Assembly (NCBI RefSeq): GCF_000381765.1
Contig: NZ_KB907079.1
Location: 1-64,000, forward strand
Length of the DNA: 64,000 bases
Reading direction: 5' to 3'
DNA from: [Zimmermannella] faecalis ATCC 13722
GTDB taxonomy: Bacteria; Actinomycetota; Actinomycetes; Actinomycetales; Microbacteriaceae
Part shown: positions 46,242 to 54,573 of the stretch, piece after piece
Numbering within the stretch: the stretch's first letter is position 1
Layout of the letters: every line of letters begins with the position of its first letter
Position numbers and translations under genes: made by a program
The notes under the pieces: generated by a model
Databases searched by the model: none
The model's input: only the letters and a program-made list of their open reading frames with translations
Told to the model about the DNA's origin: nothing

Positions 46242-46313
46242 CGAACTGACGGCAATTCGCGGCATTTTCAACGGAAATGCCGCAAATTGCCGTCAGTTCG
46301 CGGAGGTGGGGCG
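46242..46313 (-). repeat. Dispersed hairpin repeat, copy 3 (inverted)
   Basis: Arms of 26 bases (46242-46267 and 46275-46300) are complementary at all but one position. The tag appears as its complement at 46300-46313, lacking one GGT unit, so this copy is inverted relative to copies 1 and 2. It lies between convergent DUF3500 and DUF2200 genes. Confidence 0.85.
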
Positions 46314-46358
46314 CACGGGAAGAGCGGATGCGCGGAACGAGGCGGAAGCCCGAGATGG

Positions 46359-46721
46359 CTACGACCGCAGGATCTTCTCCATCGCCTTGCCCTTCGCGAG
46401 TTCGTCGACGAGCTTGTCGAGGTACCGTACCTGCTGCATGAGGGGCTCCTCTATTTCCTCGACTCGCACGCCGCAGATCACGCCTTTGATGAGCGACGCG
46501 TTCGCGTTGAGGTTGGCGCCGGCGAGGAACTCCTCGATCGACGTCTCCCGCTCGAGGTGCTGCGCGAGGGCGGCCTCGTCGTAGCCGGTGAGCCACTCGA
46601 TGATCTCGTGCAGCTCGGCCTTCGTGCGGCCCTTGCGCTCGACCTTCGTGACGTAGTGCGGATACACGGCCGAGAACGGCATGTTCGCGACCCGCTTGAG
46701 CGTCTTCTCGTCGGTCTTCAT
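46359..46721 (-). CDS. DUF2200 family protein
   Basis: A 120-residue soluble protein. The DUF2200 family is recognised from [20 protein letters not shown], then [16 protein letters not shown] and [15 protein letters not shown]. It is an alpha-helical protein of unknown function. TAGAAT lies six bases before the ATG, so the message is probably leaderless. The gene is monocistronic, 36 bases from the siderophore-interacting protein gene stop. Confidence 0.85.
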   Translation of the reverse strand: MKTDEKTLKRVANMPFSAVYPHYVTKVERKGRTKAELHEIIEWLTGYDEAALAQHLERETSIEEFLAGANLNANASLIKGVICGVRVEEIEEPLMQQVRYLDKLVDELAKGKAMEKILRS

Positions 46722-46727
46722 GCCCGA

Positions 46728-46733
46728 ATTCTA
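46728..46733 (-). promoter_or_regulatory. -10 element of probable leaderless promoter (DUF2200 gene)
   Basis: On the minus strand TAGAAT lies exactly six bases before the ATG at 46721. No ribosome site is present. Confidence 0.5.
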
Positions 46734-46756
46734 GCGAGGCGCCCGCAGGCCGCAGC

Positions 46757-47683
46757 TCAGAGCTCGATCTCGAAGTCGTCCTGGTCGGTGAGGTCGCCGC
46801 CGGTCGCGAGCACCCGCTGGGATGCGCGCAGCCGGGCGAGGTCGAGGCGGGTGTTCGTCATCCCGCGCTTCCAGTACCCGAACACCTGGGTCTGTGCGGG
46901 CGGCAGCCCGAGGTCGTGCTTGCAGCGGCGGCGGATCTCGCGAATGTCCTCGCGCTCCCCCGCGGCCCAGACGCTCGCGGTGGCGGGGAGGTCGAGCGCG
47001 GCGAACGCGGTCGCGAGCGGCAGCTGACCGTCGGGGTCGACCCGCTCAGCGGTGACCTCGCCCTGCAACCCCGCAAGCTGCGCCTCGAGCAGCGCGAACT
47101 CGTCGGCGGGCACCGCGGCGATGATCGTCGTCGCCTCGGCGAGCGGCGTGGTGGCGAGGATGCGCGCGGCAGCGGGCAGCGCCGACGAGTCGGCGAGCAG
47201 CACGCGCGGCGAGCCGGGGCCGGGGATGCGGTGCTCGCGCGGTCCGACAACGTCGATGCGGTCGCCGACCGCGAGCGCGGCGAGCCACCGCATCGCCGGG
47301 GAGCCCTCACCGTGGCGCACGAGGTCGATCTCCACGGTGCGACGGGCGATATCGACGTCGGCGAGCGTGTACACGCGGGAGGTGGACTGCGGTGCGCCCG
47401 GAATCGAGGCGAACTCCTCGGGCGGCTCCGGCATCGAGATGCGCACGGTGGGGTTCGGCAGGTCCCAGTGCGCGAGGTCGTCGTCGCCCGAGACGGTGGC
47501 CGACACCCGCACAAGCCCCGCGGCGCGGCGCTCGATGCCGGTGACGGTGAGGTAGCGGTCTTCGATGCCCGTTTTGTGGTCGGGATGCTGCAGTACGGCC
47601 AGCAGGCCGGCCACTTCTTCTCGCGACATTTGGGCTTGGGCTTGCTGCGCGGCTGAGTTCGAGGGCGCGGCTGAGTTCGACAT
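46757..47683 (-). CDS. Siderophore-interacting protein (FAD-dependent ferric-siderophore reductase)
   Basis: A 308-residue protein of the SIP/ViuB family, which reduces Fe(III)-siderophores in the cytoplasm with NAD(P)H. The FAD-binding barrel carries STSRVYTLADVD and a conserved DLVRHGEGSPAMRWL segment. The SIP C-terminal domain has VWAAGEREDIREIRR and FGYWKRGMTN. The start at 47683 has AAGGAACGC upstream. An iron box lies 25 bases upstream, in the gap to a divergent TetR gene. It would complement the IrtAB-like importer, which lacks this domain. Confidence 0.9.
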   Translation of the reverse strand: MSNSAAPSNSAAQQAQAQMSREEVAGLLAVLQHPDHKTGIEDRYLTVTGIERRAAGLVRVSATVSGDDDLAHWDLPNPTVRISMPEPPEEFASIPGAPQSTSRVYTLADVDIARRTVEIDLVRHGEGSPAMRWLAALAVGDRIDVVGPREHRIPGPGSPRVLLADSSALPAAARILATTPLAEATTIIAAVPADEFALLEAQLAGLQGEVTAERVDPDGQLPLATAFAALDLPATASVWAAGEREDIREIRRRCKHDLGLPPAQTQVFGYWKRGMTNTRLDLARLRASQRVLATGGDLTDQDDFEIEL

Positions 47684-47707
47684 GCGTTCCTTGCGTGCGT
47701 GAATTAT

Positions 47708-47726
47708 GTGAGTAAGGCTAACCTTA
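47708..47726. promoter_or_regulatory. Putative IdeR/DtxR iron box
   Basis: The 19-mer matches TWAGGTWAGSCTWACCTWA at 16 positions, with core AGTAAGGCTAACC. It lies between the siderophore-interacting protein gene and a divergent TetR gene and could control both. Confidence 0.6.
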
Positions 47727-47773
47727 TTAATCATGCCCGGAACATCACAAGCCCCGTACGCGAGACTGAACGC

Positions 47774-48418
47774 GTGAGCACCCCCGGACGTCCCCGCCGC
47801 ATCACCGCTGAGGCCATTGCCGACGCGGGGGTGAAGCTAACGCTGCCGAACGTCACGGTGCGCGGCATTGCCGCCGAGCTCGGCGTGAGCGAGATGTCGA
47901 TCTACCGGCACACTGGCGATGCCGAGGGGCTGCGAAACCTCGTCGCCGAAGCGATCATCGACCGCGCCAACTTCACGCTTGCCGACCTCGACGACCCCGA
48001 GGATGCGCTCGTCGACCTCGCCGTGCGGCTGCGCGAGTTCGTGCTCGAGCATCCGGGCATCGCCGACTACCTCGCGAACCTCGGGCCGCGCACCCAGCTC
48101 GCCGTCGACCGAATCAACCGCGCGCAGACCCAGTTCGCCGAGCGGTACGCATTCCCAGCCGAACAGGCGAGCATCCTCGTGTCGACCGTCGCCGAGCACG
48201 CGATCGCCCTCGCGGCGCTCGATTTCTGGTCGCATCGGGAGCGCCGCAGCCCCGACCACCTGAGCACGAGTCTTGCGACGGTTCGCGCGGGCGCGCTGGC
48301 CGCCGCCGAGCTGTCGCCCCAGGCACGATTCGAGTGGTCGATGCGCGCCGCCGCGCGGGGAACCATGCAGCTGCTCGGGCTGCCGAGCCGCGCATCCGCG
48401 CCCGGGAGCACGACATGA
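47774..48418 (+). CDS. TetR-family transcriptional regulator
   Basis: A regulator of about 214 residues. Helix-turn-helix: VRGIAAELGVSEMSIYRHTGDAEGL. The C-terminal domain is alpha-helical with no recognisable ligand site. GTG 47774 is taken as start; the ribosome site is weak and the reading frame is open further upstream to 47699. It is divergent from the siderophore-interacting protein gene across the iron box and coupled by ATGA to the next gene. Confidence 0.82.
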   Translation: MSTPGRPRRITAEAIADAGVKLTLPNVTVRGIAAELGVSEMSIYRHTGDAEGLRNLVAEAIIDRANFTLADLDDPEDALVDLAVRLREFVLEHPGIADYLANLGPRTQLAVDRINRAQTQFAERYAFPAEQASILVSTVAEHAIALAALDFWSHRERRSPDHLSTSLATVRAGALAAAELSPQARFEWSMRAAARGTMQLLGLPSRASAPGSTT

Positions 48419-49200
48419 CCACCGAACCGCAAGCGCCCGCCGCCCCGCGCTGGCCGGCTGACCCCGAGTCGGCGTGGCGTGAGGCGACCCACTCCCCCGA
48501 CCCGATCACGCGGCTGACCGACCCGCCCGAGGTCGAGTCGGCCGATTTCGCGTCGACGCTCGACTGGCTCGGCGAGCAGCGGTCGATGCTGCCGGCGTTC
48601 GCGGTCGTCGCCGCGGTGGTGGGCGCGATCGTCCTCGGCGGGCTCGCGGTCGGGGTGCTGCCAATGTCAGGGGCCGGCGCGATACCGGCTCCGGCGCTCT
48701 GGGCGATCGGCATCGGGCTGCTCGTGGTGGCCGTGGCGCTGACGGTGTGGGAGTTGGTACGACGGATGCGGCAACGCGGCCGCGACCTGCAGGAAATCCC
48801 GCCGGTGCGCATCGTGCTCTGCGAGCTGCGCACCTCGAAGTTCCACGTGCACGAGGGCGACGGCTACCACGGCACGTGCGTCGCGATCGACGCGGCGGCG
48901 CCGGATGCACAGGCCGCGCGGCTGCTGACGGCGTTCCGAATCTGGCTCGCTCGACTCGAGGCCGACCCGGATGCGGACATCGCGGCGCGCGACGTCGGCT
49001 GGCAGCCGCGCGGTGCGACGGTGATGACCGCGGAGGAAATCTTCGGCCCGCAGGCGACCGGCGGCTATCTCGTGCGGCAGCCGAACCCACCGGCCGACGG
49101 CTGGGGCCTGCTGATCACGCCGCGGCGGCCCGCGAAGCTCGTCGGGCAGCTGCGCTTCGCCGAGGTGCTGCGCTGGCGCGGCGAGGCCTGGACCCTCTGA
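48415..49200 (+). CDS. Hypothetical membrane protein with two transmembrane helices
   Basis: A 261-residue protein that I do not recognise. Residues 1-58 are polar and Pro-rich. Two hydrophobic helices (about 60-85 and 95-118) are followed by a soluble C-terminal domain of about 140 residues with QEIPPVRIVLCELRTS and RQPNPPADGWGLLITPRRP. The start overlaps the TetR stop by ATGA, so it is probably controlled with that regulator. A membrane anchor for a small cytoplasmic domain is the only safe description. Confidence 0.75.
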   Translation: MTTEPQAPAAPRWPADPESAWREATHSPDPITRLTDPPEVESADFASTLDWLGEQRSMLPAFAVVAAVVGAIVLGGLAVGVLPMSGAGAIPAPALWAIGIGLLVVAVALTVWELVRRMRQRGRDLQEIPPVRIVLCELRTSKFHVHEGDGYHGTCVAIDAAAPDAQAARLLTAFRIWLARLEADPDADIAARDVGWQPRGATVMTAEEIFGPQATGGYLVRQPNPPADGWGLLITPRRPAKLVGQLRFAEVLRWRGEAWTL

Positions 49201-49348
49201 CCGCGGTCGCCCCGGAGCCGTTTTGGGATGAGGCGGAGTGGCCGGGCTCGTTCGCGAGCGACGACGGGCACGACACGCTCCGCTGCGCCTGAGCCGCCGA
49301 AGAAGCTGCAGCTGCGCCGATACCGGCGCTGACGGATGCGCGGCGAGC

Positions 49349-49654
49349 CTACGAGCGCACGAGCCGGCTGATTGCTTCGGAGGCTTCCTGAAGTTTCTCG
49401 AGGCCGGCTTCGTCGCTCAGTTTTGCGGCGTCGAGCACGCAGTGCTTGAGGTGGTCGTCGAGCAGCCCGGTCGCGACGCCCTGGAGCGCGCGGGTAAGCG
49501 CGGAGACCTGGGTGAGGATGTCGATGCAGTACTTCTCGTCGTCGATCATCTTCGCGATGCCGCGGGCCTGCCCCTCGATGCGCTTCATGCGGCTGAGGTA
49601 GCGCTCTTTATCGCTGATGTAGCCGTGCTGGTGGGTCTCGGGGTCGGCGCACAT
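49349..49654 (-). CDS. CsoR/RcnR-family metal-sensing repressor
   Basis: A 101-residue four-helix DUF156 repressor. The Cu(I)-type ligand set Cys43 (KYCIDILTQ), His68 and Cys72 (DDHLKHC) is present, matching CsoR rather than RcnR. Conserved helix 1 is RMKRIEGQARGIAKMI. GAGG lies eight bases upstream of the ATG. No copper chaperone or P-type ATPase gene is adjacent, so its target is elsewhere or is itself. The spaces on both sides (49201-49348 and 49655-49753) show no other gene. Confidence 0.92.
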   Translation of the reverse strand: MCADPETHQHGYISDKERYLSRMKRIEGQARGIAKMIDDEKYCIDILTQVSALTRALQGVATGLLDDHLKHCVLDAAKLSDEAGLEKLQEASEAISRLVRS

Positions 49655-49753
49655 GGGCAGGTCCTCATTTCTGACGATCGGCAGGGTGAACCCGCCGCCG
49701 CCAGGATATCGGGCGGGCGGCGGGGCGAGCGTTGCGGTAGCCCACTTACGCGT

Positions 49754-50629
49754 TTAGCCGATTGCTGGCCCGACCATGTCAAGAAACGCCCGTGCCGCGG
49801 GCGAGGGATTGAAGCTGCTCCACGCGAGATACTCGACCCGGGTCGGGCCGGCGGTGACCGGGATCGTGCGCAGCTCCTCACAGTCGGGAATCACCGCCGG
49901 TGGGAGCAGCGCGACGACGAGCCCCTGCCTGACGAGGTCGAGCATGAGCTCGCTGCTTGCCACTTCGAACGCGACGTCGCGGTGCAGCCCCGCTGCGTCG
50001 AACGCGAGGTCGGACTGCGCCCGGCCTGGCGATCCCGCAGGAAAGTCGACGAAGGCCTCCTCTGCGAGGTCCGCCAGCCGCAGTCTCCGACGCCCAGCGA
50101 GTGGATGCTCGACCGAGACGACGGCGACCAGTCGCTCCCTCGCGAGCACGCGCGAGTTCACACCGGTCGGCGGCGTGCGGTCGGAAAGGCCGAGGACGGC
50201 GACGTCCATGCGGCCGGCGCGGATCGCGGCGATGAAGTCGTCGCTGCCGCCGCCCCTGAGCCGGATGCGCACATCCGGGTGGGCGCGGTGAAACTCGCCG
50301 AGCAGCGCGGGCACGTCGATCGCCGTCGCGGTGGGGATCACGCCGACGGTCAGTGTGCCGCGAATCTGTCCGGTCGCCGCCGCGGCGTCGGCGACGGCAC
50401 GCTCGGCGGCGTCGAGGCTTGCGCGGGCGTGGTCGAGGAATGCCTCCCCCGCGGCGGTGAGCTCGACGCGGCGGCTACTGCGGGCGAACAGTTTGACCCC
50501 GAGCTCGTCTTCGAGCGCCTTGATCTGGTGGCTGAGCGACGACTGCACGACGAAGCACCGCGCGGCCGCGCGCGTGAAGTTCTGCTCTTCAGCGAGGGCG
50601 ACGACGTACCGAAGCTGCTGCAATTCCAT
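49754..50629 (-). CDS. LysR-family transcriptional regulator
   Basis: A 291-residue regulator. Helix-turn-helix: NFTRAAARCFVVQSSLSHQI; the C-terminal type 2 periplasmic-binding-like domain (about 90-290) follows. The start MELQQLRYV at 50629 has AGGAG upstream. It is divergent from an EamA transporter gene, and the 78-base gap holds a LysR-type T-N11-A inverted repeat, so control of the transporter is likely. Confidence 0.92.
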   Translation of the reverse strand: MELQQLRYVVALAEEQNFTRAAARCFVVQSSLSHQIKALEDELGVKLFARSSRRVELTAAGEAFLDHARASLDAAERAVADAAAATGQIRGTLTVGVIPTATAIDVPALLGEFHRAHPDVRIRLRGGGSDDFIAAIRAGRMDVAVLGLSDRTPPTGVNSRVLARERLVAVVSVEHPLAGRRRLRLADLAEEAFVDFPAGSPGRAQSDLAFDAAGLHRDVAFEVASSELMLDLVRQGLVVALLPPAVIPDCEELRTIPVTAGPTRVEYLAWSSFNPSPAARAFLDMVGPAIG

Positions 50630-50651
50630 GCTCCTATGGTCGCAGTTCATC

Positions 50652-50668
50652 ATTGCTATGGCAGCAAT
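50652..50668. promoter_or_regulatory. Candidate LysR operator
   Basis: ATTGCT and AGCAAT are perfect arms around ATGGC. The element contains a T-N11-A box (50654-50666). It is centred between the divergent LysR and EamA genes. Confidence 0.5.
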
Positions 50669-50707
50669 CTGTTGGACGCATACTCAGTCGCGGCCAACGA
50701 TGGATAC

Positions 50708-51643
50708 ATGACCACCACGACGCCGACCCTGGCACCGCAGAACGCCGCGGCAGACTCCCCCAACCGCGTGGGCTGGACGGCACTGACCGCGATCGTGCCG
50801 ATGGTGTGGGGCACGACCTACATCGTCACGACGCACCTGCTGCCCGAGGGGCATCCGTTGTTCGCGGCGATGATGCGCTCGCTCCCGGCCGGGCTCATGG
50901 CGCTGCTGATCGCACGGCAGCTGCCGCGCGGGTCGTGGTGGTGGAAGAGCCTCGTGCTCGGCACGCTGAACATGGGCGCGTTCTTCCCGCTGCTGTTTCT
51001 CGCGGCGCAGGAGCTGCCCGGCGGGGTCGCCGCCACTCTGGGGGCGACACAGCCCATCGTGATCGCGTTCTTGGCGGTGGCGATTTTGCACGAACGACTG
51101 TCGCTCTGGCGCGTGTTCTGGGGCGTGCTCGGCATGGTCGGTGTCGCGCTCGTCGTGCTCGGCCCCGACGCCGCGATGTCGCCGCTCGGCGTCGCTGCCG
51201 GAATCGGTGGCGCCGCGTCGATGGGAACCGGCGTCGTGCTCACGAAGAAGTGGGGCCGCCCCGAGGGAGTCTCGCCGATCGGTCTCGCGGGGTGGCAGCT
51301 CACCGCGGCTGGGCTCGTGCTCCTGCTGCCGGCACTCCTCATCGACGGCGTGCCGCCGAACATCGATGGCGCCGCGTGGCTCGGATACGCCTGGCTCGGC
51401 ATCGTCGGCGCGTTGCTGACCTACACAATCTGGTTCGCGGGCATCCGCCACCTCCCGGTCACCGCGACCGCGCTGCTCGGGCCGCTCTCCCCACTCGTCG
51501 CGGCGGTGCTCGGTGCGGCGATCGCCGGCGAGGCACTCACGGCTATTCAACTGCTCGGCTTCGCACTCGCGCTCATCGCGATGGTCGCGGGGCAGCTTCC
51601 GGGGCCTCGGTGGGCGACCGCAGCAGCCGACCAAGATCGATGA
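50708..51643 (+). CDS. EamA/DMT-superfamily transporter
   Basis: A 311-residue membrane protein with ten hydrophobic helices in two EamA repeats. The first repeat carries PMVWGTTYIVTTHLLP and the family's LGATQPIVIAFLA. The second carries GWQLTAAGLVLLLPA and GPLSPLVAAVLGA. DMT transporters export amino acids, purines or other metabolites; the substrate is not evident. The start is ATG 50708, with no strong ribosome site. The 3' end overlaps the convergent esterase gene by 71 bases. Confidence 0.88.
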   Translation: MTTTTPTLAPQNAAADSPNRVGWTALTAIVPMVWGTTYIVTTHLLPEGHPLFAAMMRSLPAGLMALLIARQLPRGSWWWKSLVLGTLNMGAFFPLLFLAAQELPGGVAATLGATQPIVIAFLAVAILHERLSLWRVFWGVLGMVGVALVVLGPDAAMSPLGVAAGIGGAASMGTGVVLTKKWGRPEGVSPIGLAGWQLTAAGLVLLLPALLIDGVPPNIDGAAWLGYAWLGIVGALLTYTIWFAGIRHLPVTATALLGPLSPLVAAVLGAAIAGEALTAIQLLGFALALIAMVAGQLPGPRWATAAADQDR

Positions 51644-52754
51644 CGGCTTCGGGCACCCACCACGTCCAGTCGTGCCCGCCGCTGACGACGCGAGCAGACG
51701 CGTCGACCCCGACGTCCGCGAGGCGCTCCGCGAGCGCCCGACTGCGAGCCGGCCCAGCACCTTCGTACCTACCCGCCTGCAGCCGCACGCGCATCCCGGT
51801 GCCGGAGTAGGCACGCGCAAGTGCGTCGTCGAGGGCGTCGGGGAACCGCCAGAATGAGGTCGACTGGGCGACGGCGGCGGTGATCGTGCCCCGCGCGTGC
51901 GCGAGGGCGAACAGCACCGACAGTCCGCCGAATGACGACCCGACGACGATGGTCTGCTCGGGCGCAACCTCGCCGAGCACACCCTCGCGATGCAGCCGCG
52001 GCACGAGCCGCGACGCGACCCATTCCGACTGCCCACCGGGAAGCCCAAGGTCATGAGCGCGGCGGGCACCGGCGTCAACAAACACCGCCGCAATACCGGG
52101 CAGGAGACCTTCACGTTCGGCCGCCCGCAGCACGGCCGGGGTGTGCATCCGGTCGAGGTGCGCATCGCCATCAAAGAACACGACGAGCGGCACGCGCGCG
52201 TCGCCAGACGATGAGCGCCACAGCCGAACCCGCGGGTCGCCGGGGCGTTCGCAGAGCAGCGTCACGACCTCCTCCCGCGCTCCCGACTCCCCTGCCAACG
52301 CCCACGTCCGCCCCTCGGGCAGCCGCACGACGGTACGTGCCCCGACATCCCGCGATCCCGGGCGCGCGGGCCCGCTCCGCGGTCGCCGGTGCAGCCCATC
52401 CGTGTGCCACGGCGGCGGCCAATCGCCATCGTGCTCAACGAGTTGGTACGCGGCCTGCCAGTCGTCAGGTACGCGGAACGCGGCGGTCCACCAGCCGTCG
52501 CCGGCCGGGTCGAGGTCGCAGGCATCGGGCTGGTCGGGCACGAACCATCCTGATACGGCCAAGGCAACCGCGCGCGCCGCGGATGCGTGATGCCAGAACC
52601 GCACGATCGCTTCGCCGCCCTCGCGCTGCACGACGCGGCAGCCGGGCCCGAGCTCGTCATACGCGGGAACCGCCTCACCGAGGCGCGGAACGGACGTGCG
52701 GTCGTGCCCCGACGGCCGGGGCAGCGGCTGCAGCCGCTCGAAGCTCGCGGTCAT
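51573..52754 (-). CDS. Enterochelin esterase-like siderophore hydrolase
   Basis: A 393-residue alpha/beta hydrolase of the Fes/IroD family. An N-terminal Fes-type domain (about 30-150) is followed by a hydrolase domain with the nucleophile elbow IVVGSSFGGLS and a catalytic His in SGGHDWTWW. Fes-type enzymes cleave the ester backbone of imported ferric siderophores to release iron. The start overlaps the upstream ATPase stop by ATGA, so it is co-translated with the HmuTUV-like importer. The 3' end overlaps the convergent EamA gene. Confidence 0.88.
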   Translation of the reverse strand: MTASFERLQPLPRPSGHDRTSVPRLGEAVPAYDELGPGCRVVQREGGEAIVRFWHHASAARAVALAVSGWFVPDQPDACDLDPAGDGWWTAAFRVPDDWQAAYQLVEHDGDWPPPWHTDGLHRRPRSGPARPGSRDVGARTVVRLPEGRTWALAGESGAREEVVTLLCERPGDPRVRLWRSSSGDARVPLVVFFDGDAHLDRMHTPAVLRAAEREGLLPGIAAVFVDAGARRAHDLGLPGGQSEWVASRLVPRLHREGVLGEVAPEQTIVVGSSFGGLSVLFALAHARGTITAAVAQSTSFWRFPDALDDALARAYSGTGMRVRLQAGRYEGAGPARSRALAERLADVGVDASARVVSGGHDWTWWVPEAVIDLGRLLRSPTEAPEAAPRPSR

Positions 52755-53515
52755 ACCGGCACCACCAACGGGCTGCCGGTTGTGGGATGCGCGAGGATCC
52801 GCACGTCTTGCCGGTACACGTCGTGGATGCGCTCCGATGTGAGCACGTCGGCGGGGGCGCCGTCGGCGACGATCTGCCCATCCGCGAACATGACGACGCG
52901 GTGCGCGTAGCGGGCGGCGAGGTTGAGGTCGTGCAGCACGACGATGACGCAGCAGCCCTCGCCGGCCAGGCGTGCGGCGACGCGCATCGCCCGCTCTTGA
53001 TGCCGCAGGTCGAGCGTCGCGGTCGGCTCGTCGAGCAGCACGACGCCGGTGCGTTGCGCGAGCACGCGGCCGAACACGGTGCGGGCGAGTTCCCCGCCCG
53101 AGAGGGTCGTTGCGTCCCGTTCCGCGAGCGCGTCGACGTCGCCGTCGCGAAGCGCGGCGTCGACGATCGCGTCGTCGTCATCGGAGCGGTCGTGCGGCAC
53201 GCGCCCCATCTCGACGATCTCGCGCACCGTGAACGAGAATGCGACCGCGTGGTCCTGCGCCATGACCGCGCGGTGGCGCGCGAGTTCCTTCGGCTTCCAC
53301 GCGTGCGGTGCCTTGCCGCAGATCGCCGCATCCCCGCCACTCGGGTCGATGTCGCCCGCGAGCACGCGCAGCAGGGTCGACTTCCCCGCGCCGTTCGGCC
53401 CGACGAGCGCGACGACCTCCCCGGGCTGCGCGCGCAGCGACACGTCGTGGAGCAGCGCGCGGCCGTCGACGCGCACGCTCACCTGTTCGATGCGCACCGC
53501 ATCCTCGGCATTCAC
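52751..53515 (-). CDS. Haem/ferric-siderophore ABC importer ATPase, HmuV-like
   Basis: A 254-residue ATPase of the FepC/HmuV family. Walker A: GPNGAGKSTLLRVLAG. Signature: LSGGELARTVFGRVLA. Walker B: VVLLDEPTATLD. It begins within 4 bases of the permease stop (overlap) and ends within the esterase start (overlap). Haem is suggested by the HmuU/HmuT similarity and a ferric siderophore by the coupled esterase; the sequence cannot decide. Confidence 0.9.
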   Translation of the reverse strand: MNAEDAVRIEQVSVRVDGRALLHDVSLRAQPGEVVALVGPNGAGKSTLLRVLAGDIDPSGGDAAICGKAPHAWKPKELARHRAVMAQDHAVAFSFTVREIVEMGRVPHDRSDDDDAIVDAALRDGDVDALAERDATTLSGGELARTVFGRVLAQRTGVVLLDEPTATLDLRHQERAMRVAARLAGEGCCVIVVLHDLNLAARYAHRVVMFADGQIVADGAPADVLTSERIHDVYRQDVRILAHPTTGSPLVVPV

Positions 53516-54573
53516 ACGCGCACCTCCTTCGACCGCATGACGAGCCAGAGGAAGAACGGTGCGCCGAGCGCCGCGGTGAACAGCCCGATCGGCACCTCCG
53601 ACGGCGGGGCGATCGTGCGGGCCGCCGTGTCGGCGACCACGATGAGCAGGGCCCCGACGATCGCCGACATCGGCACGACCGCCCGGTGGGCCGGCCCGAA
53701 CATGAAGCGCACGATGTGCGGCACCACGAGTCCGATGAAGCCGATCGTGCCGGCGAAGCTCACGGCCGCGCCGGTGAGCAGCGCCGCGGTGGCGATCACG
53801 ATCGCGCGCGTGCGGGTCACGTCGAGGCCGAGGTGTCGCGCATCCCGCTCGCCGAGTGCGAGCAGGTCGAGGGCGCGGTGGTGCGCCATGAGCACGATGA
53901 GGCCCGCGATGATTGGCGGGGCGACGAGGGCGAGCTTCAGCCAGTCGATGCCGCCGAGCGAGCCCATCTGCCAGAACACGACCGACTCGAGCTCGTCGTC
54001 GTCGGCGACGTAGGTGAGAAATCCGGTCAACGCGGCGAAGCCCGCGCCGACCGCGACGCCGACGAGCAGGAGCCGGGCCGTGCCGCGGGATGCGCGGGGT
54101 CGCGCGAGCACGTAGATCAGCACGGTGGCCAGGGCACCGCCGGCGAAGGCGCTCGCCGGCACGAGCCAGCCGTACAGGGCACTGCTGATCGGTGGCAGCA
54201 GCACGATCGCTGAGACGGCGCCGGCGGAGGCACCGCCGCTGACCCCGATGATGCCGGGGTCAGCGAGCGGGTTGTGAAAGAGTCCCTGCAGCGCGGCGCC
54301 CGACACCGCGAGCGCCGCGCCGACGAGTGCGCCGAACAGCACGCGCGGCATCCGGAGGTGCATCACGACCGTGGTCTCGAGCGCCTCCCCTGCGCAGCCG
54401 ACGCCGATCACGTCGTGCAGCACGATGCGGATCACCCGGTCGGGCGCGATCTCGATCGGCCCGATGCCGAAGGCGAGCACGACCGCGACGACGATGAGTG
54501 CGGGCCCGACGGCGAGCCCCGCGCTGAGCGGGAGCCGGCGCACCGGACGGGCGGGTGCGGTGGTCGTCGTCAT
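53512..54573 (-). CDS. Haem/ferric-siderophore ABC importer permease, HmuU-like
   Basis: A 353-residue FecCD-family permease with about ten helices. Typical segments are RMPRVLFGALVGAALAVSGA, LFHNPLADPGIIGVSGGA and VSFAGTIGFIGLVVPHIVR. The start at 54573 overlaps the binding-protein stop (ATGA). It pairs with the ATPase at 52751. Confidence 0.92.
   Translation of the reverse strand: MTTTTAPARPVRRLPLSAGLAVGPALIVVAVVLAFGIGPIEIAPDRVIRIVLHDVIGVGCAGEALETTVVMHLRMPRVLFGALVGAALAVSGAALQGLFHNPLADPGIIGVSGGASAGAVSAIVLLPPISSALYGWLVPASAFAGGALATVLIYVLARPRASRGTARLLLVGVAVGAGFAALTGFLTYVADDDELESVVFWQMGSLGGIDWLKLALVAPPIIAGLIVLMAHHRALDLLALGERDARHLGLDVTRTRAIVIATAALLTGAAVSFAGTIGFIGLVVPHIVRFMFGPAHRAVVPMSAIVGALLIVVADTAARTIAPPSEVPIGLFTAALGAPFFLWLVMRSKEVRV

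Noticed and set aside
49201-49292. Possible small gene or frameshifted tail (…PEPFWDEAEWPGSF…) after the two-helix membrane protein
   Set aside because: The composition is protein-like, but there is no ATG, GTG or ribosome site, and joining it to the upstream gene requires an unsupported frameshift.
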